In this document: positions 26,492 to 35,257 of the stretch, one piece after another
Numbering within the stretch: position 1 is the stretch's first letter
Layout of the letters: each line of letters begins with the position of its first letter
Assembly: GCA_026386845.1 (NCBI GenBank)
Contig: JAPLMW010000036.1
Span: 1-55,429 of the forward strand
DNA from: Phycisphaerae bacterium
GTDB taxonomy: Bacteria > Planctomycetota > Phycisphaerae > Sedimentisphaerales > UBA12454
DNA: 55,429 nucleotides
Direction: 5' to 3'
Position numbers and translations under genes: made by a program
Notes under the pieces: model-generated
Databases searched by the model: none
The model's input: the letters and a program-made list of their open reading frames with translations, nothing else
What the model was told of the DNA's origin: nothing

Positions 26492-27796
26492 TCACTTATC
26501 TAAAATTTTCTTCTTAGAAAAATCTGCGGCTTGTCCAAGCATTTCTAGCGCCTCAGCCTCCGGTGTTATATCTTTGTGCTTGCCCTCATAAATTCTACCA
26601 GGACGTTCGGCAATTGCTTTTAGAACATTTACGCACAAGGTAGTAACCGGATTATTTGGACTCTCAAGCTGTCCGGCAGCGATTTTTTCCATTTCTCTCT
26701 TGTAACCTTCAAATGCCATAGAAATCGCCTCCTTATATGCATAATCTTCTTCAAGCCGGATCGACAGCATATAATTTCTACCAGAGTAGATTGCCAACCA
26801 TATGAGTGGTAGCAAAATCGGTAGACGCATTACAAAACGTTGGAAAATATCTGCCCAGGTTTTTATAGGATTATTTTCTGCTATTGCAAGCTTGAAAGTT
26901 GGATAAGCAACGTAGACAAGACCTGCCATACAGACAAGAAAGACTACAATCCAAAAGATCTTAGGAAAAGTGAATCGTTTTTTATGCTTGCCAAATGCGA
27001 ATGCGAGAGATGCGCCCGTAACGCCAGGCAGTAAGTTTTCTGTCCTTTTTATTAACGATTCCAAATCTTCCGCTGATTTTTTAACTCGCGATTCAAATTC
27101 ACTTGCAGTTTCATGACTCTTTGTGAGTTTGTCTAAGATTTCTTTGAGCTCTTCTTCGTCTGCGGTCGCTGCCGTCAATATTTTATTGATTTCGACGGAT
27201 GTTTCCGTGCTTGTCTTGTGGGCATTCGTTATTTGTGTTGTAAGCTCACTTGCTTTGGTAGAAAACTGTTCCACTTGGTTTTGCGCAGTCTCGGTTTTGT
27301 TGCGAGCCTCTATCGCTGCATTGCGTATTTGTTCAGTTTCTTTTAGCAAACTATCTGTAGTAACTTTTGATTTTTCGATTTCTTGAAGGCGTGTTGATCC
27401 AGTCTGTGCTATTGTTATAAGGTCTTGTGTAGCCTGATCAACTTCCTTTCGCCGTTCGCTGATATTTTTTGTATCAGCATCAATACCTGCCTTCGCATGC
27501 GTCAGGGCTGCCAACAATTCATCAGATTTTTGCTTGTTTGCAGCAATTGAGTTTTGGTCCGCCTCTGCAGTTCCTTTGAAAACGGCGGTTGCTTTTGAGT
27601 GTTCCTCGGCATTGATTTTGGCCTGATTCGCATATGAGGCGTGTTCGTCAGCTCCCTTTCGAGAAGATTCTGCCGCCTTCAAATGCTCCTCGGCTTGTGT
27701 CTTGAATTTTTTGATTTCGCTGAGAAGGCTTTTTGCTTCTGCCCGAATCTCGTTAAGATTTTGATCGCCAGATGGTTCTTCGCTTTTCTCGCTCAT
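26492..27796 (-). CDS. Coiled-coil protein with two membrane helices, 434 aa
   Basis: Residues 10-260 are a long Glu/Lys/Ala-rich coiled coil ('EAKSLLSEIKKFKTQAEEHLKAAE'). A membrane helix follows at about 283-303 ('FWIVVFLVCMAGLVYVAYP'), and another at about 325-345 ('LPILLPLIWLAIYSGRNYML'). The cytoplasmic tail contains 'EDYAYKEAISMAFEGYKREMEKI', reminiscent of tails seen in some uncharacterised coiled-coil membrane proteins. Start: the ATG at 27796 with GAGG eight bases upstream; a TTG at 27802 is less likely. It heads a two-gene unit with the small membrane protein downstream. Function unknown; a structural or defence role is conceivable. Confidence 0.75.
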   Translation of the reverse strand: MSEKSEEPSGDQNLNEIRAEAKSLLSEIKKFKTQAEEHLKAAESSRKGADEHASYANQAKINAEEHSKATAVFKGTAEADQNSIAANKQKSDELLAALTHAKAGIDADTKNISERRKEVDQATQDLITIAQTGSTRLQEIEKSKVTTDSLLKETEQIRNAAIEARNKTETAQNQVEQFSTKASELTTQITNAHKTSTETSVEINKILTAATADEEELKEILDKLTKSHETASEFESRVKKSAEDLESLIKRTENLLPGVTGASLAFAFGKHKKRFTFPKIFWIVVFLVCMAGLVYVAYPTFKLAIAENNPIKTWADIFQRFVMRLPILLPLIWLAIYSGRNYMLSIRLEEDYAYKEAISMAFEGYKREMEKIAAGQLESPNNPVTTLCVNVLKAIAERPGRIYEGKHKDITPEAEALEMLGQAADFSKKKILDK

Positions 27797-27802
27797 ATAC
27801 AA

Positions 27803-28372
27803 AACCTCATATAATAACTGCGATTTTCCACGTAACCTTAATATATTCGTACTCAGCTACACAGCTAAGTCTCATTTCTAATATAATACCAAGTCTGCCT
27901 GAAATTCAAACTTTAAGTTTTTCTGTTGTTGATTCCTCGATGTCTGCCAAAATTATATCCCTCTTTCTTCCCAAACTCAATGGAATAAATCCGCTTAAAA
28001 AACTTGCCCGCCGTTGGCGATTCCTCAACTTTTCACTTATCACTCTTCACTTTTCACTCTTTTTTGTGCTTTTTTCCTATTTTAACTTGCAAACTTGCCA
28101 AAAAATGTGGTATTTTCTCTTAAAACTCGGTAACTCAGTCCTATGGACTCCTTACGGAGAACTCAGTATTTGGTATTAAAAACGGCTATTTTTTAACTAT
28201 TTTTAACGATTTTTCGCGTTTTAGACCGATAACACATATAGTTTTTAATTTTGAGTTTTAAGTTTTGAGTTATTATATCTACTTGTCAATAAATGACTTA
28301 CGCCTATCGCCCGGACTTACGACTACAACCGGGTTTCGAGCGACGAGCGACTAATTAAAATGGAGGCCAGCA
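27803..28372. other. Long spacer before smc with two heptamer arrays
   Basis: No gene is supported. It holds a CCGCCGTTGGCG palindrome near 28004, followed by CCTCAAC and heptamers CTTTTCA / CTTATCA / CTCTTCA / CTTTTCA at 28029-28063. Small hairpins AGTCC/GGACT and CTCC/GGAG lie near 28137-28160. A second array of TTTTGAG-like units lies at 28242-28276. GGAGG at 28363 serves smc. Confidence 0.55.
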
Positions 28373-31300
28373 TTGAGGCTTGAAAAGATTGTTTTGGACG
28401 GCTTTAAGAGTTTCGCGGACAAAACGGAATTCAGTTTTAATCAGCAGATAACCGCAATTGTCGGGCCGAACGGCTGCGGCAAGAGCAATGTGGTTGATGC
28501 TCTGAAATGGGCGCTTGGCGAGCAGAGCACAAAGAGTTTGCGTTCTGGAATGATGGCTGATGTGATATTCAGCGGCTCGGCAGCGAGAAAGCCAATGGGA
28601 ATGGCGGAAGTAAGTCTGCATCTTTCACAGGCATCTTCGCTGACGACGGGACAGGATGAGCTTGTGATAACGCGGAGGTTATATCGGAGCGGGGAAAGCG
28701 AATATCTGATTAACAACAAGGCCTGCCGAATGAGAGATATCCGCGAATTGTTTATGGATACCGGCGTCGGCGTTCGGGCGTATTCGATCATAGAGCAAGG
28801 CCAAATAGCGCAATTACTGACGGCGTCGAAAGTGGACAGAAGAACCATCTTCGAAGAAGCGGCGGGGATAAGCAAATACAAGGCACAGAAAAAAGAGACG
28901 CTGCGCAAACTCGAAAGAACAGAACAAAATCTGCTGAGATTAGCTGATATTGTCGGCGAAGTGCAAAAACAACTTCGCAGCATAAAACTACAGGCGGGAA
29001 AGGCAAGAAGCTACCTGCAATACAGCCAAAGACTGAAAGAACTTCGCGTCAATTATTCACTGGCTCAATACCACCAGCTAAAAACAGAATCGGACGAGAA
29101 AAACAAGAATTTAAGCGGTTTACAAAACCATTTCGCATCGGTAGCAGCGGAAGTCGCTGACAAGGACGCGAAACTAAGCAGATTAGCCACTGAAATTATC
29201 GAAAAAGAAAATGAAATCAACCGCTGCGATAATACGCTCGTAGCGATAACAAGCAAAATCGAACAACAGCAGCAGCGGATAGAATTTCTGCATAAAAGGA
29301 CCGAAGAGCTGCAAAGCCGAAGCAACATCGAGCAGCAGCAGAGCCGGAAAATAGCCGAGCAACTGGCGGAATTTGAAAAACAGATTAAACAATGCCAGGG
29401 GGACGCTGAGAAAATAGAAAAAATAATCGCAGAAAAACAGGAGCAGCTTGAAAAACTTCAGCAGGATATCCGAAATATCAACATCAGCTGCGGCGAACTT
29501 GAAACCGAACTGGAAGACGAAAAGAGCGGCATTATAGATATCGTAAGACATACCGCACAACTTCATAACGAGATTCAGAGCACAACGGTTTACCGCAATA
29601 ATCTTCACGGCCAAAAAGACCGACTCAGCGGCAAGGCATCGCAAAGCAAACAACAGTTAGAACAACTGCTCGGGCTGCGGGCGCAAAATCAGGCCAGACT
29701 CGACGATATAAATAAGGTTATTTCAGAACTGCAGGCTGAACTCGATAACAAACGAGAGCAGATAAAAGCTATCAGCGAAGACGCCGCAGAAACAAATTAC
29801 AGCATCGCAAGAGCGAGGGAGCAAAGAAGCGCGGTGCAAAGCGAAACGGCAGTCCTTACCGATATGGAAGACAAACAACAGGGTATCGATAAGGCTGTGC
29901 GGGAAATACTAAATCTGCGCAAGCCATATATCAGGGGAATCGTAGCCGATGTAATCAGGGCAGAGCCTGAATATGCCACCGCTATCGAAGCGGCACTCGA
30001 AGGCAAAACGGACGCGGTAATCGTCAGCGATACTAATTCGCTGATAAACGATAAAGAACTTCTGAGCCAATCGCAGGGCAGAGTAAAATTCATCTGCACA
30101 GACAGGACGGGGCCTTTCGCTGACAGTAATAATTTTGAAAATCTAAACAGGGCAGTAGAATTTGTAAGCTTCGATTCCCAATACGCACCGCTGGCGTGGA
30201 ACCTGCTCGGGAAAATAATCATAGTCGAATCAATCGAAAAGGCGCTGGAACTGGCACATTTCTGTTCGCAAGGATACAGCTTTGTTACCACGGCAGGAGA
30301 GATACTTAACTACGACGGCAGCATTTCGGCAGGCCCTATAGGCAAGGCGCTGGGCCTTATTTCGCGCAAGAGCAGACTCGTCCAACTGAAACAGGAACTC
30401 GACGATGTATCGGCAAATATAAAACGACTCGAAGAAAAACTCGACAGCGACACGAGGGAAAATGAACATCTGGAAAGACTCTGCAAGGACTTCAGGACAA
30501 GCGTATATGAAGCCAATACCGAAAAAACAAATACCACAAGCGACCTGAATGTGGTTGAACAGAATATCAATCGCCTTACCGACGAGCAGCCTATTCTTGC
30601 CGGCGAAATCCAGCAACTCGAAAAACAGATTTCCGAGACTGTTCAAAAGGAATACGCCTCAAAACAACAATTGCAGGAACTCGAAGCCGTTAACGCCCAG
30701 CGAAGCGAAAGAATCGAACAACTCGAAAAGAGCCTGGCGGAAAAGAAACAATTACTTGAAACAAGCGTCGGCGAACTTACGGAACTGAAAGTCGCATTAG
30801 GCCAGGGGCAGGAACAGAAAAAAGCAACGGCACAGCAAATAGTCAGCCTTGAAAACCAGATTCAGAACGGCAAGGCCGCTTTTGTCTCAGCACAAAATAA
30901 TATCACGGCGTGCAGCGAACAAATTGAGCAGTCGCAAAAAGATATACAAAATATCGAGACTGAGATATCAGAGCTTTTCATACAAAAAGAAACGACAAGT
31001 AATCAAAGTATTGCTCTCCACGAGCAGGTTGAACAAATGCTCAAGCAGCAAAGCGAACTTGGCGAAGCCTTAAAACTTAAAAGACAAGAACAAAGCCAGA
31101 TAGACGAGCAGATTCACCAGATAAAACTGGAACTGTCTCAGCTTGAGGTCAAATCAGCAGACCTTGTCCAGCGTGTCACGGAAGAGCTGCAGATGGATTT
31201 GGCGGCTGAGTATCAAAATTACAAAGCTGAGGAAATTAACTGGGATGGCGTCAGAGATGAGATAACCGATTTGCGGGGCAAAATCGAAAGACTCGGCAAC

Positions 31301-31927
31301 GTCAACGTTGACGCAATCGAGCAGCAGGATGAACTCGAAAAGAGAAATGACTTTTTAACCGGCCAGATAGAAGACCTCAACAAGAGCAAAGAGCAGCTTG
31401 TGCAATTAATAAATCGTCTTAATAAGGAATCGATGGATAAATTCGCCACGACATTCGAACAGATAAGAATCAACTTTCAGGAGGTTTTCCGAAAGCTGTT
31501 CGGCGGCGGCAAAGCGGATATTATCCTCGAAGAGCCTGAAGATGTGCTTGAAAGCGGTATAGAGATTATGGCCCGTCCGCCGGGCAAGGAAACAAGAAGC
31601 ATAAGCCTGCTGAGCGGCGGGGAAAAAACAATGACCGCTATCGCCCTGCTGTTTGCGATTTTCAAGACCAAGCCTTCGCCGTTCTGCTTCTTAGACGAGG
31701 TTGACGCCGCACTCGATGAGGCAAACAATGAACGCTTCGACCTGATTGTGCAGGAATTCAAAAAGGAATCGCAATTTGTGATTATCACACACGCCAAGCG
31801 GACAATGAGCATCGCGGATGTTCTGTTCGGCATCACAATGCAGCAGAAAGGCGTCAGCAAGAAGATAAGCGTTACATTCGATTCTTACGAGCCGCAGCAG
31901 GAAGAAGAAACCGTCGCGGTAGCATAA
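28373..31927 (+). CDS. smc: Chromosome segregation ATPase SMC
   Basis: A full-length 1184-residue SMC, the DNA-embracing ATPase of the condensin complex. The N-terminal half-ATPase has Walker A 'GPNGCGKSN' at 31-39. Two long coiled coils flank a hinge at about 500-670 (around 'PYIRGIVADVIRAEPEYATAIEAALEGKTDAVIV'). The C-terminal half has signature 'LLSGGEKTM' near 1079, Walker B 'FCFLDEVDAALDEAN' near 1105 and the H-loop 'ITHAKRTM'. The start is a TTG at 28373 giving the classical 'MRLEKIVLDGFKSF', backed by GGAGG seven bases upstream. Partners scpA and scpB are not nearby. Confidence 0.97.
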   Translation: MRLEKIVLDGFKSFADKTEFSFNQQITAIVGPNGCGKSNVVDALKWALGEQSTKSLRSGMMADVIFSGSAARKPMGMAEVSLHLSQASSLTTGQDELVITRRLYRSGESEYLINNKACRMRDIRELFMDTGVGVRAYSIIEQGQIAQLLTASKVDRRTIFEEAAGISKYKAQKKETLRKLERTEQNLLRLADIVGEVQKQLRSIKLQAGKARSYLQYSQRLKELRVNYSLAQYHQLKTESDEKNKNLSGLQNHFASVAAEVADKDAKLSRLATEIIEKENEINRCDNTLVAITSKIEQQQQRIEFLHKRTEELQSRSNIEQQQSRKIAEQLAEFEKQIKQCQGDAEKIEKIIAEKQEQLEKLQQDIRNINISCGELETELEDEKSGIIDIVRHTAQLHNEIQSTTVYRNNLHGQKDRLSGKASQSKQQLEQLLGLRAQNQARLDDINKVISELQAELDNKREQIKAISEDAAETNYSIARAREQRSAVQSETAVLTDMEDKQQGIDKAVREILNLRKPYIRGIVADVIRAEPEYATAIEAALEGKTDAVIVSDTNSLINDKELLSQSQGRVKFICTDRTGPFADSNNFENLNRAVEFVSFDSQYAPLAWNLLGKIIIVESIEKALELAHFCSQGYSFVTTAGEILNYDGSISAGPIGKALGLISRKSRLVQLKQELDDVSANIKRLEEKLDSDTRENEHLERLCKDFRTSVYEANTEKTNTTSDLNVVEQNINRLTDEQPILAGEIQQLEKQISETVQKEYASKQQLQELEAVNAQRSERIEQLEKSLAEKKQLLETSVGELTELKVALGQGQEQKKATAQQIVSLENQIQNGKAAFVSAQNNITACSEQIEQSQKDIQNIETEISELFIQKETTSNQSIALHEQVEQMLKQQSELGEALKLKRQEQSQIDEQIHQIKLELSQLEVKSADLVQRVTEELQMDLAAEYQNYKAEEINWDGVRDEITDLRGKIERLGNVNVDAIEQQDELEKRNDFLTGQIEDLNKSKEQLVQLINRLNKESMDKFATTFEQIRINFQEVFRKLFGGGKADIILEEPEDVLESGIEIMARPPGKETRSISLLSGGEKTMTAIALLFAIFKTKPSPFCFLDEVDAALDEANNERFDLIVQEFKKESQFVIITHAKRTMSIADVLFGITMQQKGVSKKISVTFDSYEPQQEEETVAVA

Positions 31928-31928
31928 G

Positions 31929-31963
31929 AAAATCAAAAATTAAAAGTTAAAAATTAAAAATTT
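31929..31963. repeat. Tandem heptamer array after smc
   Basis: Five units AAAATCA / AAAATTA / AAAGTTA / AAAATTA / AAAATTT in strict register begin two bases after the smc stop. Confidence 0.65.
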
Positions 31964-31984
31964 AACGTCGATGAGAAAGTGAAT

Positions 31985-32034
31985 ACCGCTCCCTAACGGT
32001 CGCGGCTCTGAACCCCGTCAAAGTATTGACGGGG
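31985..32034. repeat. Spacer repeat plus CCCC/GGGG hairpin downstream of smc
   Basis: Bases 31985-32010 match 22 of 26 positions of the ygiQ 3' end at 19908-19933 (core TCGCGGCTCTG). Next to it, a perfect 9-bp stem CCCCGTCAA / TTGACGGGG with an AGTA loop lies at 32013-32034, followed by CTAAC. It could end smc transcripts or be a dispersed repeat unit. Confidence 0.65.
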
Positions 32035-32056
32035 CTAACCATATTGCTAACCATAA

Positions 32057-32142
32057 TGCCGAAGGTGGGAGTCGAACCCACACCCGGGGTGACCCGGACT
32101 GGATTTTGAATCCAGCGCGTCTGCCAGTTCCGCCACTCCGGC
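32057..32142 (-). tRNA. tRNA-Leu (CAA)
   Basis: An 86-nt class II tRNA on the minus strand. Acceptor GCCGGAG pairs with CTTCGGC with one G-U pair; discriminator A. The anticodon stem CTGGA/TCCAG encloses TTCAAAA, giving anticodon CAA for codon UUG. A long variable arm (CCGGGTCACCCCGG) and the T loop GGTTCGACTCC are present. CCA is not encoded. Confidence 0.95.
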
Positions 32143-32143
32143 G

Positions 32144-32185
32144 TTATTTAGTCGCTAGTCGCTAGTAGTTAGTCGCTAGTATTTA
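32144..32185. repeat. Tandem heptamer array upstream of tRNA-Leu
   Basis: Six units TTATTTA / GTCGCTA / GTCGCTA / GTAGTTA / GTCGCTA / GTATTTA begin two bases before the 5' end of tRNA-Leu. A GCCGCC/GGCGGC hairpin follows at 32189-32203. The array occupies the place where the tRNA promoter would be expected. Confidence 0.75.
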
Positions 32186-32221
32186 GAGGCCGCCAAAGGC
32201 GGCAGAATATCAGATATTAAA

Positions 32222-33322
32222 TCAATAATCAATCAGAACAATGTTTTCGGGCGTTGCGACAACGTCTTTTTTGCCGGTGCCGAGGATATTTTTTATTTCA
32301 CTACTATGTTTGCCGGCAATCTTCTTTAATTCATCACTGCTGAAATTAGTAACCGCCTTTGCAAACGTATTGAGCATAACCACGACACCTGCGTCGAAAC
32401 TGCCGCTGACTGATTTAATGCCTTTTGGCAGCAGAGATTTTTTCTTCCTTATCGCCTCGACCGCACCATCGTCAATCGTAATTGTCCCGGTAGCAGCACT
32501 GTTCAAGAGCCAGCGGAGACGATTGCTCAATTTGCGTTTAGGCATAAAGATTGTGCCGATATCGGCGCCTGCGATGATTTTCGTAATAACATCTTTTACT
32601 CTGCCATCGGCAAGGACAACGCGACAGCCTGCGTTTGAAGCGATTTTCACGGCCTCAATCTTGCTTTTCATCCCGCCGGTTGCGAATTTACTGCCGCGGG
32701 AGCCGGCACTTTTTATAATAGCATCGGTAATTTCGAAAACAGCCTTTACAGGTTTTGCATCGCTGAATTTACGGGGGTCTTTGTCATACAAGGCATCTAT
32801 ATCGCTTAACATTATCAAAACGTCGGCATCAAGCTTGCTCGCGACGAGTGCGCTTAATTTATCGTTATCGCCGAAGGCTGTGCCGATTTCTTCTGTCGCG
32901 ACACAGTCATTCTCGTTGAGGACAGGCACAACGCCAAGGGCCAAAAGCGTTTCAATGGCGTTTTTCAAATTCAGATAGGTCTGACGATTGTTCAGCACTT
33001 CCGCAGTCAAAAGGACCTGAGCACAGGTAAGGCCGACTTTGTCGAAGGCCTTTCTGTATTCGGTCATCAGCAGAGGCTGGCCGACGGCGGCGCAGGCCTG
33101 ACGTAATTTTATATCCGTAACAGGACTTGGGATTTTCAATTGGCCGGCACCCATTCCGATTGCGCCGGAAGTTATAAGAACGACTTGTCTATCGGCTTTG
33201 AGCAGAGAAGCAATCTGAGAGGCAATAGAACGGATAAACAGGCTGTCAATGACACCGTCTTTGCTGAGCGTATTTGTGCCTATTTTGACAGCTATTCGTT
33301 TGGAGTTAGTAAAGTTTCGCAT
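32222..33322 (-). CDS. proB: Glutamate 5-kinase
   Basis: ProB phosphorylates glutamate to gamma-glutamyl phosphate, the first step of proline synthesis. The amino-acid kinase domain fills residues 1-255: 'AVKIGTNTLSKDG', 'VLITSGAIGMGAGQL', 'PVLNENDCVATEEIGTAFGDNDKLSALVA', 'LMLSDIDALYDKDPR'. A PUA domain follows at about 275-350 ('GTITIDDGAVEAIRKKKSLLPKGIKSVSG'). At 366 residues it is full length. It lies downstream of proA on the same strand, with a 107-base gap holding a double hairpin, so the two steps are encoded together but may be expressed at different levels. Confidence 0.96.
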   Translation of the reverse strand: MRNFTNSKRIAVKIGTNTLSKDGVIDSLFIRSIASQIASLLKADRQVVLITSGAIGMGAGQLKIPSPVTDIKLRQACAAVGQPLLMTEYRKAFDKVGLTCAQVLLTAEVLNNRQTYLNLKNAIETLLALGVVPVLNENDCVATEEIGTAFGDNDKLSALVASKLDADVLIMLSDIDALYDKDPRKFSDAKPVKAVFEITDAIIKSAGSRGSKFATGGMKSKIEAVKIASNAGCRVVLADGRVKDVITKIIAGADIGTIFMPKRKLSNRLRWLLNSAATGTITIDDGAVEAIRKKKSLLPKGIKSVSGSFDAGVVVMLNTFAKAVTNFSSDELKKIAGKHSSEIKNILGTGKKDVVATPENIVLIDY

Positions 33323-33372
33323 TTATTGGTATTTGGTTTATAAAATAGTTCAAAAATCAAAAATAATATAAA

Positions 33373-33421
33373 CGTCGCCGTGCCGGCGACGGCTAAACAA
33401 CCCCCAACATAAAGTTGGGGG
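33373..33421. repeat. Double GC hairpin between proA and proB
   Basis: Stem 1 is CGTCGCCG/CGGCGACG at 33373-33391 with a TGC loop. GCTAAACAA joins it to stem 2, CCCCCAAC/GTTGGGGG at 33401-33421 with an ATAAA loop. In the proA direction stem 2 comes first, 8 bases after the stop, followed by TTGTTT. It may attenuate proB. The two-hairpin layout matches the 57-bp element inside lnt. Confidence 0.7.
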
Positions 33422-33429
33422 CTTTTGGA

Positions 33430-34728
33430 TTACAATCTAAATTCTTTTTTCAATTTTTTGTGCGTAAATTGTTTAGCGTCCGGGCCGCAATAATCAGCGA
33501 CAATCTGGCCGGAGCCGATGAGCTTCCATTTATATATAACCAGACCTTCAAGGCCGACAGGGCCGCGAGCGTGAATTTTGCTTGTGCTTATTCCGACTTC
33601 TGCGCCAAGACCGTAGCGGTAACCGTCGCTGAAACGCGTGCTGGCGTTAAGAAGAACATTGGCGGAATCGACAAGCTGTAGAAACTCGGCGGCAGCAGTG
33701 CGGCTTTGCGTAACAATCGTATCGGTATGGTGCGAGCCGTAAGTATTTATATGGTCTATAGCCTCATCGAGCGAATCGACCGTTCTTATCGACAGAATTT
33801 CGGCGAGATATTCCGTCCGCCAATCTATTTCATCAGCGGGCTTAATATCTATTATTTTTCTTGTTTTTTCACAGCCGCGAAGCTCGATTCCCTTGGCGTG
33901 GAGAGTCGTCTTTATCACAGGCAGAAATTTTTCAGCGATATCCTTATGAACCAAAAGCGTTTCCGCGGCGTTGCATACCGCGACATACTGCGTTTTGGAA
34001 TCAACCGTTATTTTAACCGCCATATCAATATCAGCCTGATTATCAACGTAAACATGGCAGATGCCGTCCGCATGGCCGAGGACCGGTATATTGGTGTTGT
34101 CCATAATGAATCGCACAAACTGATTCGAGCCACGCGGAATGAGCAGGTCTATAAACTTGTCCAAACTGAGCATCGCCTGAACATCAGCGCGTGTCTGCAA
34201 AAGCTGAATCCAATTTTCAGGCAGTCCTGCCTTTATGCTTGAGTCGTGAATAATCTCGGCAAGAATATTATTCGTATTTGCAGCCTCTATACCGCCTTTG
34301 AGCAAACAGGCATTGCCGCTTTTGAGGCAGAGCATTGAAATCTGCACGAGCGCGTCAGGCCGGGATTCAAAAACAACGCCGATAACTCCGATTGGACAAC
34401 TGACTTTGTAAACCTCAAGACCTTTATCCATCTGCATCGCGTAAAGCGTTTTTCCGACAGGGTCGTCGAGCTTAATCAGGTCTTCAATTCCATCGCATAC
34501 ATCATTTATTTTGCTTTCATCGAATTTGAGCCTCTTGAGCAGAGCGAGAGGTATTTTTTCATCTTTAGCCTTTTCGATATCCTGCTCATTGGCCCTTACA
34601 ATCTCCACAACATTGTTCCTGAGGGCCTGCGCGACAGCCTTAAGGGCACTATTTTTGTGCTCGGTATTCACCGCTGCCAGGCGGATAGCCGATTTTTTGG
34701 CCGATTGTGCAAGTGCCGTTAAATCCAT
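33430..34728 (-). CDS. proA: Gamma-glutamyl phosphate reductase
   Basis: ProA reduces gamma-glutamyl phosphate to glutamate semialdehyde with NADPH, the second step of proline synthesis. It is an aldehyde-dehydrogenase-fold protein of 432 residues, a normal length. Recognisable parts are 'PIGVIGVVFESRPDALVQISMLCLKSGNACLLKGG' near 115, 'LIPRGSNQFVRFIM' near 185, 'AVCNAAETLLVH' near 250 with the catalytic Cys, and 'STRFSDGYRYGLGAEVGIST' near 365. The start ATG is overlapped by an inverted-repeat arm (AAGTCTAACGGG before ATG), one of three stacked arms in the leader. Confidence 0.96.
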   Translation of the reverse strand: MDLTALAQSAKKSAIRLAAVNTEHKNSALKAVAQALRNNVVEIVRANEQDIEKAKDEKIPLALLKRLKFDESKINDVCDGIEDLIKLDDPVGKTLYAMQMDKGLEVYKVSCPIGVIGVVFESRPDALVQISMLCLKSGNACLLKGGIEAANTNNILAEIIHDSSIKAGLPENWIQLLQTRADVQAMLSLDKFIDLLIPRGSNQFVRFIMDNTNIPVLGHADGICHVYVDNQADIDMAVKITVDSKTQYVAVCNAAETLLVHKDIAEKFLPVIKTTLHAKGIELRGCEKTRKIIDIKPADEIDWRTEYLAEILSIRTVDSLDEAIDHINTYGSHHTDTIVTQSRTAAAEFLQLVDSANVLLNASTRFSDGYRYGLGAEVGISTSKIHARGPVGLEGLVIYKWKLIGSGQIVADYCGPDAKQFTHKKLKKEFRL

Positions 34729-34956
34729 CCCGTTAGACTTCCTTTTCCCGTTAGACTTCCTTTCCAGTATAAAATCAATATAAAATAATTCCCGTCTTTT
34801 TCGTCCCGTTAGAAATCCATATTTCCATTATATCGTTTCATTTTTCTAACATATAAGTGAGGATTCATTCCCACAAAAAAACTCTTTAAATTTATGATTT
34901 CTAACGGGATTCGTATTTTAAAGCACTTATAAAAATCCGACAAAATCTAACGGGAT
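34727..34956 (-). repeat. Nested inverted-arm leader element upstream of proA
   Basis: An outer pair, 34727-34737 with 34946-34956 (ATCCCGTTAGA), encloses an inner pair, 34804-34817 with 34896-34909 (TCCCGTTAGAAATC, 14 bp perfect), whose loop is 78 bases. A third left arm, CCCGTTAGA at 34747-34755, offers a competing partner, and a degenerate right half lies near 34851. The outer arm touches the proA ATG. Alternative pairings are possible, as expected of a switch or of repeated insertion. Confidence 0.8.
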
Positions 34957-35038
34957 CCATATCTTAAACCCTGTTTTACCATAATAACCAATTTAAAAAA
35001 ATATTTTAACAACCTTTTTGTAATTAAACAACGATTTT

Positions 35039-35211
35039 ACCCCCACACCAATTTTTCAAATTATCGACTTATTTTAGACTATTTAATGATAATTCTTTGG
35101 GATGATTTTTAAACAAAATAACGTCGATGTGAAATTGGTGTACTATTTAATGATAATTCTTTGGGATGATTTTTAAACAAAATAACGTCGATGTGAAATT
35201 GGTGTGGGGGT
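35039..35211. repeat. Inverted-arm element carrying an exact 64-bp tandem duplication
   Basis: Arms 35039-35054 and 35196-35211 pair perfectly over 16 bases (ACCCCCACACCAATTT). Inside, 35078-35141 is repeated exactly at 35142-35205. The loop is 141 bases; without the duplicate it would be 77, matching the other elements. Inner complementarity (CGAC plus TTATTTT near 35065 with its complement near 35120-35132) extends the stem. It lies between proA's leader and tRNA-Gly. Confidence 0.85.
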
Positions 35212-35257
35212 AAATATTTGACAAATTCCATCCTGAGACTAAAATCTAAGCACAAAA

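Noticed and set aside
28441-28983. Long antisense open frame inside smc
   Set aside because: It is the complement of the conserved SMC ATPase region; codon and motif evidence support only the plus-strand gene.
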